Source of the DNA: Batillaria attramentaria
Taxonomy: Eukaryota; Mollusca; Gastropoda; Batillariidae
NCBI GenBank assembly: GCA_018292915.2
Contig: JACVVK020000001.1
Span: 1,377,501-1,441,500 of the forward strand
Length of the DNA stretch: 64,000 nucleotides
Direction of reading: 5' to 3'
How positions within the stretch are numbered: the first letter of the stretch is position 1; each line of letters begins with the position of its first letter. Of this stretch, positions 53,371 through 64,000 are shown piece by piece. The notes under the pieces are model-generated. The model was not told the DNA's origin. It was given only the letters and a program-made list of their open reading frames with translations, and searched no databases. The position numbers and the translations under genes are program-made.

Positions 53371-53745
53371 AACCCTAGTGGTAGCCCCCTGTTCTTTTGG
53401 AGGACTTCAGTGACTAAAAGGTTCAAAGCTGGTTTAAATATTGGGACGGTTTTCATTCAATTTTAGCAGCCTCCTACGCTTTTTGACTGGCCCTGGCTTC
53501 CGCCACCACGACGCTGTATCTTTTCGCTAACGACTGATTAGTCACTACCACTTTCTTGTTCAACTCTTTGTGGTTGAAATGGCTAATTATAACTTGGCTT
53601 AAAACGGTCACAGTACGTGCTAGGATTATGGACTAAGTGGGTGCAGTCTTGAAGTGAAAAAAAAAAGAAGTAGGGTTGCACCACTGAAGTAAATCTAGAC
53701 CAAAATATATTTATTTTGACGGTAAATTACTTAGTATGTCGGGAG
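53371..53745. other. unassigned stretch
   Basis: Nothing recognised. Confidence 0.4.
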
Positions 53746-53982
53746 GGGGGTGTTTTGTTTTGTTTTGTTTTGTTTTGTTGTTGTTGTTGTTTCTACTTGC
53801 TGCTGCTGCTGTTGTTGTTGTTGTTGTTGTTGTTGTTGCTGTTGTTGCAAATCTCCTCAAGAATACGTACTGCTGAAATGAGGTGCGCAGCCTGCACACA
53901 AAAAAGTAATGCCAATGATACAAAATACAAAGGACAAAGCAACTTAACAAGGAAAAGCTGGATATTGGCACGCACGCACGCA

Positions 53983-54053
<71 letters not shown>

Positions 54054-54055
54054 CA

Positions 54056-54150
<95 letters not shown>
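53746..54150. repeat. (GTTTT)n, (GTT)n and compound (CA)n/(CACG)n
   Basis: gtttt 53753-53778, gtt/gct 53779-53848, then cacg and ca runs 53970-54150. Confidence 0.95.
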
Positions 54151-54828
<678 letters not shown>

Positions 54829-55538
54829 ACGGCAAATGTAGCGATACCAGTCACACCACTGCAACTCAGAGTAGTGTGCTCACTAGGCATGTTGCATCAT
54901 TGCACTTCGTGTCAAGGGAGGTTTCCCACAAAAAAAAAAAGAGAAAAAAGTACATTCCTCACAAAGGATAAAAGTGTGCATTTCCTCTGAGTAAACGAGT
55001 TAGTGGGCGGAAGATGACATGTCAGTCAGTAACCATGACATTGTGACGTCACTGTGTGACGAGAAGTTCGTACATGTATACGACGTCGTCCGGGTTTTTT
55101 TTTTTCAACACATTCGAAAAGAACAGCCAAAGTTATGTATGCGATGCAAAATATGTGCCCATGACGCCTGATTCTGAATTGGGACGAGAGAGGGATGTGG
55201 CCAAGCGTATACAACATCCCACGAAAAACGTGTTGCAGGAAATACAATTGCTGGAAACAGTTAGAGGGAGGGAAAAAAAAAGGCTGACACAATTCAGGAA
55301 ACGCATCCTTGTGTTACTAGAGCGTGTGGCATTCAGTTTATTCTAAGATTTTGTCCGTGGGTTGACCCCCACAGTTTTGCTGCTCCTTCCTCCAACCCCC
55401 ATTTGCCCATTTCCTTCACGTTCTCCATCCGGCCTCAATTTCATCCCCCCCCCCCCTCTCCTACCCCCCCCCCCCCCCCCCCCCCCGTTTTCCCGTCCAT
55501 GCTCCCAACATCCAGCACATTTTGATTTTGAAAGTTCA
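54829..55538. other. unassigned, contains a CRE-like site and poly-C
   Basis: TGACGTCA at 55044-55051; poly-C runs at 55445-55486. A 96-codon plus frame (55056-55346) has no recognised motif. Confidence 0.35.
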
Positions 55539-55711
55539 GGGGAGCCGGGGTGGCCGAATGTAGAGCGTTGGACTTCTAATGCCCGGGTCGTGAGTTCGAT
55601 CCCGGCTGGGGCCAAATATTTGTGCTGGCTTTTTCATCGTTGCCCCGTCTTTGATTTCACCCTATGTGGTGGAAAAGGACGTTAAACCCCTAAAACACCC
55701 ACCCACCCACC
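55539..55711 (+). mobile_element. SINE-1, full length with TSD
   Basis: ttgaaagttca (55528-55538) and ttgaaaattca (55712-55722). Confidence 0.93.
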
Positions 55712-55925
55712 TTGAAAATTCAATGGGAACATCTGTTTGTTTTACTGGAAAGTCTTTTTCACTATGGTTTTCATTAACACATAATACACGGGTAAATTAC
55801 TTCCGTTTGAAATAATCAAATCATTATGTAGTACGCCGCTCGCCTACAATCGCTTTCTTTTTGTTAGTTTTAAGGGCATGGACGAACAGGGCCGATTTCT
55901 CAAACCATGAAATTAAGGCCCCGTC

Positions 55926-56173
55926 GGTATAGTTCGCCCGTTAGGGGGTGCAAATGTATACCAGTCACGCGCAGGAGGGGCAAACAAACTCCAGTCGTCC
56001 ACTAACGGGTGCGACTGTATCCCCGCAACGCGGGAGGGGGTGCAAATGTTCTCCGGGGTCTGGCGAGATGAAGTCACGTGGCCGCTGCCTTCGTTCTACG
56101 ACTTTACTTTATGCCGAAATATCGCCGGAATTGACTGGTATACATTTGCACCCCCTAACGGGCGAACTATACC
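55926..56173. mobile_element. MITE-like element with 41-bp perfect TIRs
   Basis: 55926-55966 (starting ggtatagttcgcccgttagg) is the exact reverse complement of 56133-56173. The interior has further variants of the ggtgcaaatgtataccagtc / ggggcaaac-aaactccagtc module. No coding. TSD is not obvious; the imperfect extension gt(c/t) outside the TIR makes the border uncertain by a few bases. Confidence 0.8.
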
Positions 56174-56214
56174 AACTGAGCGAAATTAAGTGTTTCTCTT
56201 TCACTGATTTTGAG

Positions 56215-56386
56215 GGGAGCCGGGGTGGTCGAATGGTAGAGCGTTGGACTTCTAATGCTCGGGTCCTGAGTTCGATCCCGGCTGGGGCCAAATATTTGTG
56301 CTGGCGTTTTCATCGTTGCCCCGTCTTTGATATCACCCTATGTGGTGGAAAAGGACGTTAAACCCCCAAACACCCAAACACCCACC
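56215..56386 (+). mobile_element. SINE-1, full length with TSD
   Basis: Direct repeat cactgattttgag at 56202-56214 and 56387-56399. It lies 41 bp from the MITE-like element. Confidence 0.94.
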
Positions 56387-56399
56387 CACTGATTTTGAG

Positions 56400-56962
56400 A
56401 GCTGCGCTTATGCGGTGTTAACAATGAAACAATGCTCAAACATGACGAAGTGTGTGGTCTAACTTGGGCTGACTTAAGGGCATTTAGTTTTACACACATC
56501 TGGGTTGGGTCGGTGTTGTTCTAAATGACCACAGTAACGGACTTCACCACTCTCTTTCTCTCTCACTTTTCGTGTCGGTGGCGTCTCTGTTAACACCTTT
56601 TTAGTTTTGCTCTCCGATGAGCAATAAAAACAATCAAATAAATAAGATGGTTGACCTGCACATTCAAACGCAGGGACAACAATTATTGTAAACGTGAAAA
56701 AGAAAAAAAAACTGGTAGGCAGACAAACTTTAACATGATGGCAGCCTGAACTCTGCTAGCACCAAAACGGCTATCTCGCTGTGGAAGAGCATGACTATGA
56801 GCTGTTGCGGACACTGAGGAAACCCCGAAGGAACCCCAGGAAATGTTTTTCACTTTTGCAAACAGTGAATAAGTGAGGTCTTTGGTTGGTTTATTTTTGG
56901 GGTAGGGTCTGTGGTGTCCTTAGAATTCAGGTCTCATAGCGGCTCGTGGTTCTTTACCCTGA
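56400..56962. other. unassigned stretch
   Basis: Nothing recognised. Confidence 0.4.
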
Positions 56963-57135
56963 AGGGGAGCCGGGGTGGCCGAATGGTAGAGCGTTGGACT
57001 TCTGATGCTCGGGTCGTGAGTTCGTATCCCGGCGGGGGCCAAATATTTGGGCTGGCTTTTTCATCGTTGCCCCGTCTTTGATATCACCCGTATGTGGTGG
57101 AAAAGGACGTTAAACCCCCCAAATACCCACCCACC
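56963..57135 (+). mobile_element. SINE-1, full length with TSD
   Basis: Direct repeat ctttaccctga at 56952-56962 and 57136-57146. Confidence 0.94.
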
Positions 57136-57297
57136 CTTTACCCTGAGTTCCATGCTGGAACAAACAAATTATAACAACAAGAAAAACAAAACAAAAAATA
57201 ACCTTGCTGGGTGTTTTAAATGAACTCAAGGATATCTTCAGGGCGCAACTTCTGAATTTCTGTGTGATCCATAAATCCCAAGTTCTCCGTCAGAGGG

Positions 57298-57473
57298 TGG
57301 TTGGGTGGGTGTTTGGGGGTTACCGTCCTTTTCCACCACATACGGGCGATATCAAAGACGGGGCAACGATGAAAAGGCCAGCACAAGTTTTGGCCCCTGC
57401 CGGGATACGAACTCACGACCCGAGCATTAGAAGTCCAACGCTCTACCATTCGGCCACCCCGTCTCCCCTCTCT
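57298..57473 (-). mobile_element. SINE-1, full length with TSD
   Basis: Direct repeat gtcagaggg at 57289-57297 and 57474-57482. Confidence 0.92.
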
Positions 57474-57482
57474 GTCAGAGGG

Positions 57483-58087
57483 AGTGAGTCTTGCAGTTCT
57501 TCCGTACGCTGTGCTAGCAAAAACAAGAGGCCGCTAGCTATCCCGGTTTTGAGTACAGAGAGACGAACGCACCTGAAAGAGATTGAGCGGTCAGTGACTC
57601 GGACAAAGCCCGAATACCGAAGTAGTGAGCGGCGTACGGCGGTGTGGCTTTAATCCTTCGGGAACGTGCCCCAGGGTTGGGCGGGAGAACGGGGAATCCC
57701 CTAACACCGTGCCCCCACCATACTCTTCACACGCCGTCGTTGAGGTGCAGGTCTCGGGGCGTGCTCAGTGTACACTCAGCATCAATTATTAGTCACCGCT
57801 GATGAATCTTTGGCTTCACTGTCAGAAAACAAGCTACGGGAAGGCAAACAAAGTTGCACGAGTCCTGTGACTCACGGGCGAGAGGGTCCAGGGCTGGCAG
57901 TGAGCCATAAGGGATCCTAAGTGCTTGTGGACGAGTTGTTTCCCCTTCGGCATTTCTCGTTATGACGTGACCAGAAATATTCTAGTATTGCATGTGTTAA
58001 CCTCTGAGAGCATTAATTGGAGTACAAATGAGAATCAACTCTCCCACAAACTTAGCTTGTACCATCAGAGGCTCATTGACTGAATAC

Positions 58088-58089
<2 letters not shown>
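57483..58089. other. unassigned stretch
   Basis: Nothing recognised. Confidence 0.4.
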
Positions 58090-58154
<65 letters not shown>

Positions 58155-58339
58155 TGTGTGTGTTGTTGTTGTTGTTGTTGTTTGTTGTTGAGAGAGAGAG
58201 GGGGGGGGGGGCTCTAGTTTCTAAAGTCTGTGACAGTTTTGATACAGGTACACTATTTCTCGTTGCTCAGCTGAACACTAAACCACTAAACCGGCCTAAG
58301 CGAAAGGACAAGATATACTTACTGAACTGACTGAACTAT

Positions 58340-58419
<80 letters not shown>
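58090..58419. repeat. (GT)n, (GTT)n and (CA)n microsatellites
   Basis: gt 58090-58162, gtt 58163-58188, then mixed sequence and ca 58344-58419. Confidence 0.95.
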
Positions 58420-58421
<2 letters not shown>

Positions 58422-58462
58422 TAAAACACCTCAGGCCAGGGCTGACACGCGTATTTACAACT

Positions 58463-58910
58463 GACGGGCTAATTCCATCGTTGCTAAGCAAGTCAAGTCA
58501 ACTCAAGTTTATTTCCAGCCCACTGGGGGCATAGGAAAACAAAAGGAAACATATGAAAATCAACGAAAGTATCAACCACAAAAACAACAACCAACTTATG
58601 TTTTGGAACAGTTTCGCTCGTGATTGAATCTGTACGCTCGAAATACTCTATCTTGATGATTAGTACAGCTCTTAATGCAATACAATGGTCGAACATTCAA
58701 ATCCAGCGACTGTTGTTACACTAATGGAGCGCTCAGTGTGGTCACCGCGTCATCGAGTACGCTTCTGTTGGCTCAGTGCCAGCATTACAGACGCTGTCAC
58801 TGTGCAGATGTCTTAGTGGTGTGATGATAGACACCACGGAATCAGCGCAGAACGATCTGTGAGCTTCATTAGCCCCTTTAAAGATACACTCCGCAACTTC
58901 TTTACGCTCA
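58463..58910 (+). repeat. dispersed repeat C, longest copy, with a 102-bp insertion
   Basis: Aligns with 31217-31470 and, on the right, with 9314-9445 and 33320-33403. The insertion at about 58489-58590 is absent from the 31 kb copy; on the minus strand it reads ...gtgggctggaaataaacttg and ends in TTGAC-type repeats, a LINE-like 3' end. Confidence 0.75.
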
Positions 58911-59600
58911 CAGATCGGCCTAAGCGTATTACGGTGACAATAATATAGTCTCATTTAGATGTGAGCAAAAGCTGAGCCCATTCCGGGCCGTCGTTGCAAA
59001 GATATGAGCCAAAATGCAAGTCTATCGGTCATTGTGGTTAACCTCACTGTGTTGAGCCATAATACGGTCATTGGTATAACGTGACATCTAATTACTCTAC
59101 AGCTGTAAACACATGCACGACTGGCGGCTGAGGCAGTCAGTCTCACCTGCTTACGATTTTCACGCCTAGCACGCTTGTGAAGTACTGGCACAGGTAACGC
59201 TGAAGCAATACTAACTGACGACATGGTGAAATCCAATGTTGACAGGCACATCCGGGTGACCGTCTAAAGGGACGTCACCAGTTTGTGAGAAGCAGACGAT
59301 CATTATTGGACATGATGCGTGCTACATATAAATTCGAGCAGGGAGTACAGTTCATATGGGGTCGATGGCAACATTACAAGTTTACCGATCTCTAAGATAG
59401 CCTTTGGGAAGACCATGGGCCCAGTAGTGACGGCGTCTGTGCCAAACACTTTTTTGACACAGTGGGTGTTGATCAAGCTGCGGTATGTAACTTTAAGTAA
59501 TGCATGAGAGAGAAAACGAAGGAAGGGTAAGTGTTGGGGGCGGGCAGGGAAGACAGACACACAGAGACACAGAGGGGATTTCACATGCAAGTTTAAAAAA
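58911..59600. other. unassigned stretch
   Basis: A 98-codon minus frame at 58955-59251 has no recognised motif. Confidence 0.35.
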
Positions 59601-60116
59601 TTGTCATCTCTCCCTTACCTGTGAAAACTGCATGTTGCCTTACCCATACCTACCGCCCACACAATGCATTCAGAGAGACTACATAATTGTCATCTCTTCC
59701 TTACCTGTGAAAACTGCATGTTGCCTTACCCATACCTACCGCCCACACAATGCATTCAGAGAGACTACATAATTGTCATCTCTTCCTTACCTGTGAAAAC
59801 TGCATGTTGCCTTACCCATACCTACCGCCCACACAATGCATTCAGAGAGACTACATAATTGTCATCTCTTCCTTACCTGTGAAAACTGCATGTTGCCTTA
59901 CCCATACCTACCGCCCACACAATGCATTCAGAGAGACTACATAATTGTCATCTCTTCCTTACCTGTGAAAACTGCATGTTGCCTTACCCATACCTACCGC
60001 CCACACAATGCATTCAGAGAGACTACATAATTGTCATCTCTTCCTTACCTGTGAAAACTGCATGTTGCCTTACCCATACCTACCGCCCACACAATGCATT
60101 CAGAGAGACTACATAA
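59601..60116. repeat. 86-bp tandem array, six units
   Basis: Units start at 59601, 59687, 59773, 59859, 59945 and 60031 with ttgtcatctcttccttacct. Units two to six appear identical; the first has a single change (tctccctt). 86 is not a multiple of three, which produces overlapping identical 64-codon frames; these are artefacts. Confidence 0.98.
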
Positions 60117-60138
60117 TGTAGTCTCTCTGATGCATTGT
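60091..60138. repeat. 48-bp near-perfect palindrome at the array end
   Basis: acaatgcattcagagagact-acat (60091-60114) is followed after one base by its reverse complement (60116-60138) with a single-base bulge. The left arm is the end of the last array unit. Confidence 0.95.
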
Positions 60139-60141
60139 CTT

Positions 60142-60325
60142 GATCTAACTGTCTGGAACCCCTTGCCAATCGAACTCCGCCTTCAGACCTCACTGCCTCT
60201 GTTTAAATCCCATCTGAAGACCTTTCTCTTCCGCCAGGCCTTCGATAGTTAAACCTCTGTTAAGTCTGTCTGTGTGCACCATGAGTTCGTTGCACTGCCA
60301 AATTGTATGTAAGAGGAGATGTAAA

Positions 60326-60392
<67 letters not shown>

Positions 60393-60475
60393 TTAAGTGC
60401 AGCGAGTCCTTGGAATTTGGAGAGCGGCGCTCTATAAAAGCTATGTATTATTATTATTATTAATTTTAGGTAGCT
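60142..60475 (+). mobile_element. LINE 3' end with (GT)n in the 3' UTR
   Basis: DLTVWNPLPIELRLQTSLPL, then FKSHLKTFLFRQAFDS and TAA at 60250-60252. The 3' UTR has catgagttcgttgcactgcc, (GT)n 60330-60389, gcagcgagtccttgg...gcggcgctctataaaagc and ATT repeats. It starts directly after the palindrome. Confidence 0.82.
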
Positions 60476-60931
60476 TGGTCTACAAATCTTGGGGGGGGGG
60501 GGGGAGGGAACGACAGGGTGGCCGTGACTTTCGTCATACAGGCAACAACCAAAAAACTTGTATGTGCGCTAACATGCCTTTTATTTGCTGTGTGTCATTT
60601 TTAAAACAGGAAACGCTTTTCCTGTCAGCAAACATGTGGCTTAATGGGGATGTCCTCAACATGTCGGCACCTGCAAATAAATTGCTATTCCTGTGTTGAC
60701 GCGCAGAACAATATGAAACAAAGGTGATGATTAACGTGCATGTGGTCTGGTTTTGTGGTCACACAGTCTGTTTCTTACTGCTGAGAACAAGTCAAAATGC
60801 GCGCATGTCAACACATGAGTTTGCTTTCTCAGTCTAACTTCTGGGTAGTGACAGGATGTAATGTTGTTTACAATGGCAAACATGTACATGATTTTGACGG
60901 GAGTGTTTGAGGACGGGGAGGGGGGGGGGGT
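60476..60931. other. unassigned stretch
   Basis: Poly-G at 60491-60504 and 60920-60930. Confidence 0.4.
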
Positions 60932-61053
60932 TGAGGGGGAGGGGAAGGTTTGCGTAGATCACTGACCTAGCTTATTGAGCACGAGGGGTGGCTGAGGGGG
61001 AGGGGAAGGTTTGCGTAGATCACTGACCTAGCTTATTGAGCATAGGGCCTTTT
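60932..61053. repeat. 61-bp direct duplication
   Basis: tgagggggaggggaaggttt...gacctagcttattgagca at 60932 and 60993, near identical. Confidence 0.95.
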
Positions 61054-61130
61054 TGAATTTGCCTTCCCTTTGGGGATAATAAAGATATATGCTTTATGAA
61101 ATGGATGTATGAATGAACGAATGAATTTTA
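61054..61130 (+). mobile_element. probable LINE-like 3' end
   Basis: cctttggggataataaagat followed by aatg/aacg-type repeats (gaatgaacgaatgaat). Confidence 0.45.
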
Positions 61131-61570
61131 TCGCGCTCGACCTCCGACCCGTTCACAAAGGGAACACATGAAGATAAGTTCGTGAATTATAACAACACAT
61201 TAACTATATACAGGAGGGAAAATGACGAAACTGTGACTGTATAATACACCACGAAAGAATGAGTTCTGTAAAACATTTGTGTGGTTATTTGCGTCAGAAT
61301 AGCTAAATCAGTTGTTGGCTGCACAAAGGACATTATGTTCGTCGGCGTATATGTGCCCTCAGCAAAATCCTCTCTTTTTTTTCTCTCTTTGTTGTTGTTG
61401 TTGTTGTTGTTGTGTTTAGTAAATAGCCAACAGTACACACCCAACATCTCGCCTTAACAACCGTAACAAAAATCCTTTCATGCAAAACTAACCTTTTATT
61501 CAATTCTTTATTTGCGCCTGTTCTGATAATTAGTTGAAGCTGGTCGCATAACACATGGCTGAAGCTAGTA

Positions 61571-61700
<130 letters not shown>

Positions 61701-62264
61701 TTAATGTAATTCTGAAAGCGCACAACTGCACACGACAGTTTTCCGTGCTGTTGTCGTTACAATGTATTTACGTTGTTTTAGGCCTGAGGTGAATCTCCTG
61801 TACACAAACACGGGGTGGCCACAACATGGTTTCATCACGGAAATGCACCGGACACAAACACGTTGAAACAAGGCAGAGCGTTTGCTGAATCTGGTTACTT
61901 CCGCCTTTTTCTGTGCCGTGAATGCTGATTGGTCAGCTTACAAGAATGTTTTTGTTTGTTTTCTTACCACACCTTGAACAAAATTAGATTTACAAAAAAT
62001 GGTAACGAGAAGGGAGGAGTGTGTAACTGCAGCCAACACACAAACTTGAACAAGCTCGCCGGGGTAAAACATTTCTCGCCTCAATTTCCCTAAAGACAAA
62101 TTGATATTCGGCCGTGACTTAATTTAAGAAAGAACCTACAAATGCACAGACCAAAACAAACTCAAAAAAAGGATGGGTGACAGCTGCATTTTTATAATGA
62201 TGTGGGAATGAGGACTCTGGTCCATAATGTTTATTGTGGGATTTAATTTCGAACTGAATGAAAA
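61701..62264. other. unassigned stretch
   Basis: Nothing recognised. Confidence 0.4.
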
Positions 62265-62646
62265 TAGAAAGGCTTTAAAATTCACCGCCCAAAAATGTAC
62301 AAAAATCCGGCAGCCAAAGATTTATGTGTATGTTAAATTTAAGCAAATTCCAATATTCGGATTTTTGGCAATGCTAGCCGCGACCACTGACCTGTCCCTC
62401 ATTCCTCTGTTGTCTGCTAGCTCTTGTGCCAGCCGCGCGTGAATACAAACAATCCACATGCCAGGTTCATATTTCACCGTTTTCACTGTTACCTGGCATG
62501 AAACTTATTTACAAAGCCAGCAAACAGCCCCAGATTGCCATTTTTGTACTCTGAACACAAATTTCAAAATGGGCAAAAATTCTGTACTCAATTATCCCTT
62601 CTTTACACTGTTATTAATGTCATCACTATTTAGATTGCTATTTGGA

Positions 62647-62734
<88 letters not shown>

Positions 62735-62935
62735 TTATGTGTTGTATATGTTTGTTCTACATGATATTCTTTAGAATATGATATGTCCATCTATGTAGGT
62801 CTGTTGTCCATAAATGTTTGTGGCATGAATATGTATATGTCCCAAAAACAGATTTTTTTTTTTTTTAATCTGTACTATATTTTAGCGGACTTGTTACTAC
62901 TGTACGTGCCCGAAAGCCATTCGTGACGTGTATCC
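62265..62935 (+). repeat. dispersed repeat A, copy 2, interrupted
   Basis: Homologous to 3782-4110 at 62265-62588 and 62869-62935. It also has an extra ~45 bp near 62447-62490 compared with copy 1. Confidence 0.8.
62589..62868. mobile_element. 280-bp insertion with (GT)n, flanked by TSD
   Basis: tctgtact at 62581-62588 and 62869-62876 flanks a segment missing from copy 1 of repeat A. It holds (GT)n (62651-62732), gatattctttagaatatgat and a T-run at its right end (62852-62866). Class unknown. Confidence 0.65.
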
Positions 62936-63132
62936 GAACCGAAACATTTTCGCATCTCCAACACAGGAGACTTCATTGAACTATCGTGTATGGTTGTTTT
63001 CTCGGCTCCTCACTCTTCAACAAGAGACATGACTGTGTACAACTAGAAAGACAGCAAAGCTTAAGTTTTAACCGGATACATGACATGTGTAAGTCTGAGT
63101 ACCCTCTGTAGGCCAAAGGACACAATTGCAAA

Positions 63133-63540
63133 AGGCCTCAAAATGACTATATATTCCCTATTGGCCTCACGCATCATAGTCACCCTAAAAATGCTTCGAT
63201 CTACAAACAATTACTACCATGCAAAGACCGTTCAAGGGCACACACCTGACAAAAGTTTTTAAGAATTGAATGTCTCCTTTACGCTCAGGCCTCACAGGAG
63301 TAATGCACGTCTACTTTCTGTTTAGGCTAGAGAGCCAGTTCACACAAATCCGCTTGCGTCACTTGTGGCAAGTTGTGCTCGACCTCTGCGCAAAAAGTCC
63401 CAACTTCACTGGCAGCTTGCCTCTGGTTGCGGCCCGCTGTCATGCACCTTGACCTACATAGCACAAAAATCAGGGAAATCACGCTTTTTCATGACAACAA
63501 AAATCACTACAGACTAGCACACTCGCCAAACAGGGTATCT
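63133..63540 (+). repeat. dispersed repeat B, copy 2
   Basis: Matches 46424-46820 in reverse orientation: ggcctcaaaatg(a/c)ctatatatt, aatgtctcctttacgctcag, ctggcagcttgcctc and actcgccaaacagggt. Confidence 0.75.
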
Positions 63541-63613
63541 CTTATAAACACCAAACATGACCCCACGCTCAATTTTTGTCCTTACGCCTGTAACAGCTAC
63601 AGTGCATGAAAAA

Positions 63614-63768
63614 GGGTGGGTGGGTGGGTGTTTGGGGGGTTTAACGTCCTTTTCCACCACATACGGGTGATATCAAAGACGGGGGCAACGACGAAAAAGC
63701 CAGCACAAATATTTGGCCCCAGCCGGGATACGAACTCACGACCCGAGCATAAGAAGTCCAACGCTCTA
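63614..63768 (-). mobile_element. SINE-1, lacking the 5' part of the head
   Basis: Body, tail and B box intact; sequence stops at gtagagcgttgg. No convincing TSD. Confidence 0.88.
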
Positions 63769-64000
63769 CAGCAAAAGTCACGCTAGATGAAATCGCTTTA
63801 TAGAACGTGTAACCTTGCACAGAGAAGGGGAAAAAAAGAGGAAAAAAAAAAACTTTACTTGAATTATGACCGGCATGACTGTAGATACAGCCATGTGCAG
63901 CGTTCTCGCCGTGTTTGACACAAAATCCTCCAATACCACTTCTATTACTCATCCGTGACACAGGCACGTGTCACTCACGTACTTGAGCTAAAACCGTCCC
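63769..64000. other. unassigned window end
   Basis: Nothing recognised. Confidence 0.4.

Noticed and set aside
59500..60116. Chain of overlapping identical 64-codon frames; also a CRISPR-like regular array
   Set aside because: The units are contiguous with no spacers and the DNA is eukaryotic in character; the frames come from an 86-bp unit that is not a multiple of three.

Overview
This window looks like repeat-rich, gene-poor DNA from a metazoan nuclear genome. It has no bacterial gene organisation. It contains very many (GT)n, (CT)n and (GTTT)n microsatellites, several tRNA-derived SINE families, fragments of several non-LTR retrotransposon (LINE) lineages, a Helitron-like end and MITE-like inverted-repeat elements. 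The density of (GT)n tracts and the SINE tails built on a GGACGTTAAAC motif suggest a mollusc, possibly a marine gastropod; that assignment is an inference and was not checked by search.

Layout. About thirty copies or fragments of one SINE (called SINE-1 here: tRNA-like head, body with ccaaatatttgtgctgg and gtggtggaaaaggacgtt, tail of ACCC repeats) occur on both strands from 0.3 to 63.8 kb. Many have clear 8-15 bp target-site duplications (TSDs). A second tRNA-derived SINE (SINE-2) lies at 1-208, 7.2-7.4 kb and, split in two, at 12.48-14.07 kb, where a 5'-truncated LINE coding for an intact RNase H domain has inserted into it. Other SINE-like units lie at 11.95, 28.6, 29.3 and 36.6 kb. LINE 3' ends carrying the W-N-x-L-P...F-K-x-x-L-K-T protein terminus recur at 8.1, 9.9, 17.3, 22.4, 32.9, 38.9, 49.8-50.4 and 60.1 kb. 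Most share a 3' UTR plan: stop codon, a microsatellite (usually GT), a GCGC-stem hairpin, then ATT/ATC repeats. A different LINE terminus lies at 20.9-21.3 kb.

Non-autonomous DNA-element candidates are a 248-bp element with 41-bp perfect terminal inverted repeats (55.9-56.2 kb), a 287-bp element with 26-bp inverted repeats and an apparent 11-bp TSD (32.25-32.54 kb), and a foldback region (21.38-21.77 kb). Tandem arrays include a 23-bp array (14.9-15.5 kb), a purine-rich 97-bp array (34.3-35.1 kb), three ~200-bp units (36.0-36.6 kb), a GACAA/GACGA block (30.1-30.7 kb) and six 86-bp units (59.6-60.1 kb) ending in a 48-bp near-perfect palindrome. Several dispersed repeat families of 150-450 bp (A-F) occur as two to four copies inside the window.

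Host coding content is sparse. The best candidate is a minus-strand exon at about 41.13-41.44 kb with a consensus AG/GTAAGT donor and a 102-codon open frame of unknown function. Weaker exon candidates lie at 16.8-17.2, 39.6-39.8 and 52.75-53.04 kb. A CpG-rich block at 44.69-45.01 kb with a CRE and two E-boxes may be regulatory. Most other open frames are readings of microsatellites or transposon tails. The unifying theme is nesting: elements inserted in elements, with microsatellites repeatedly sitting inside or at the ends of retroelement 3' regions.
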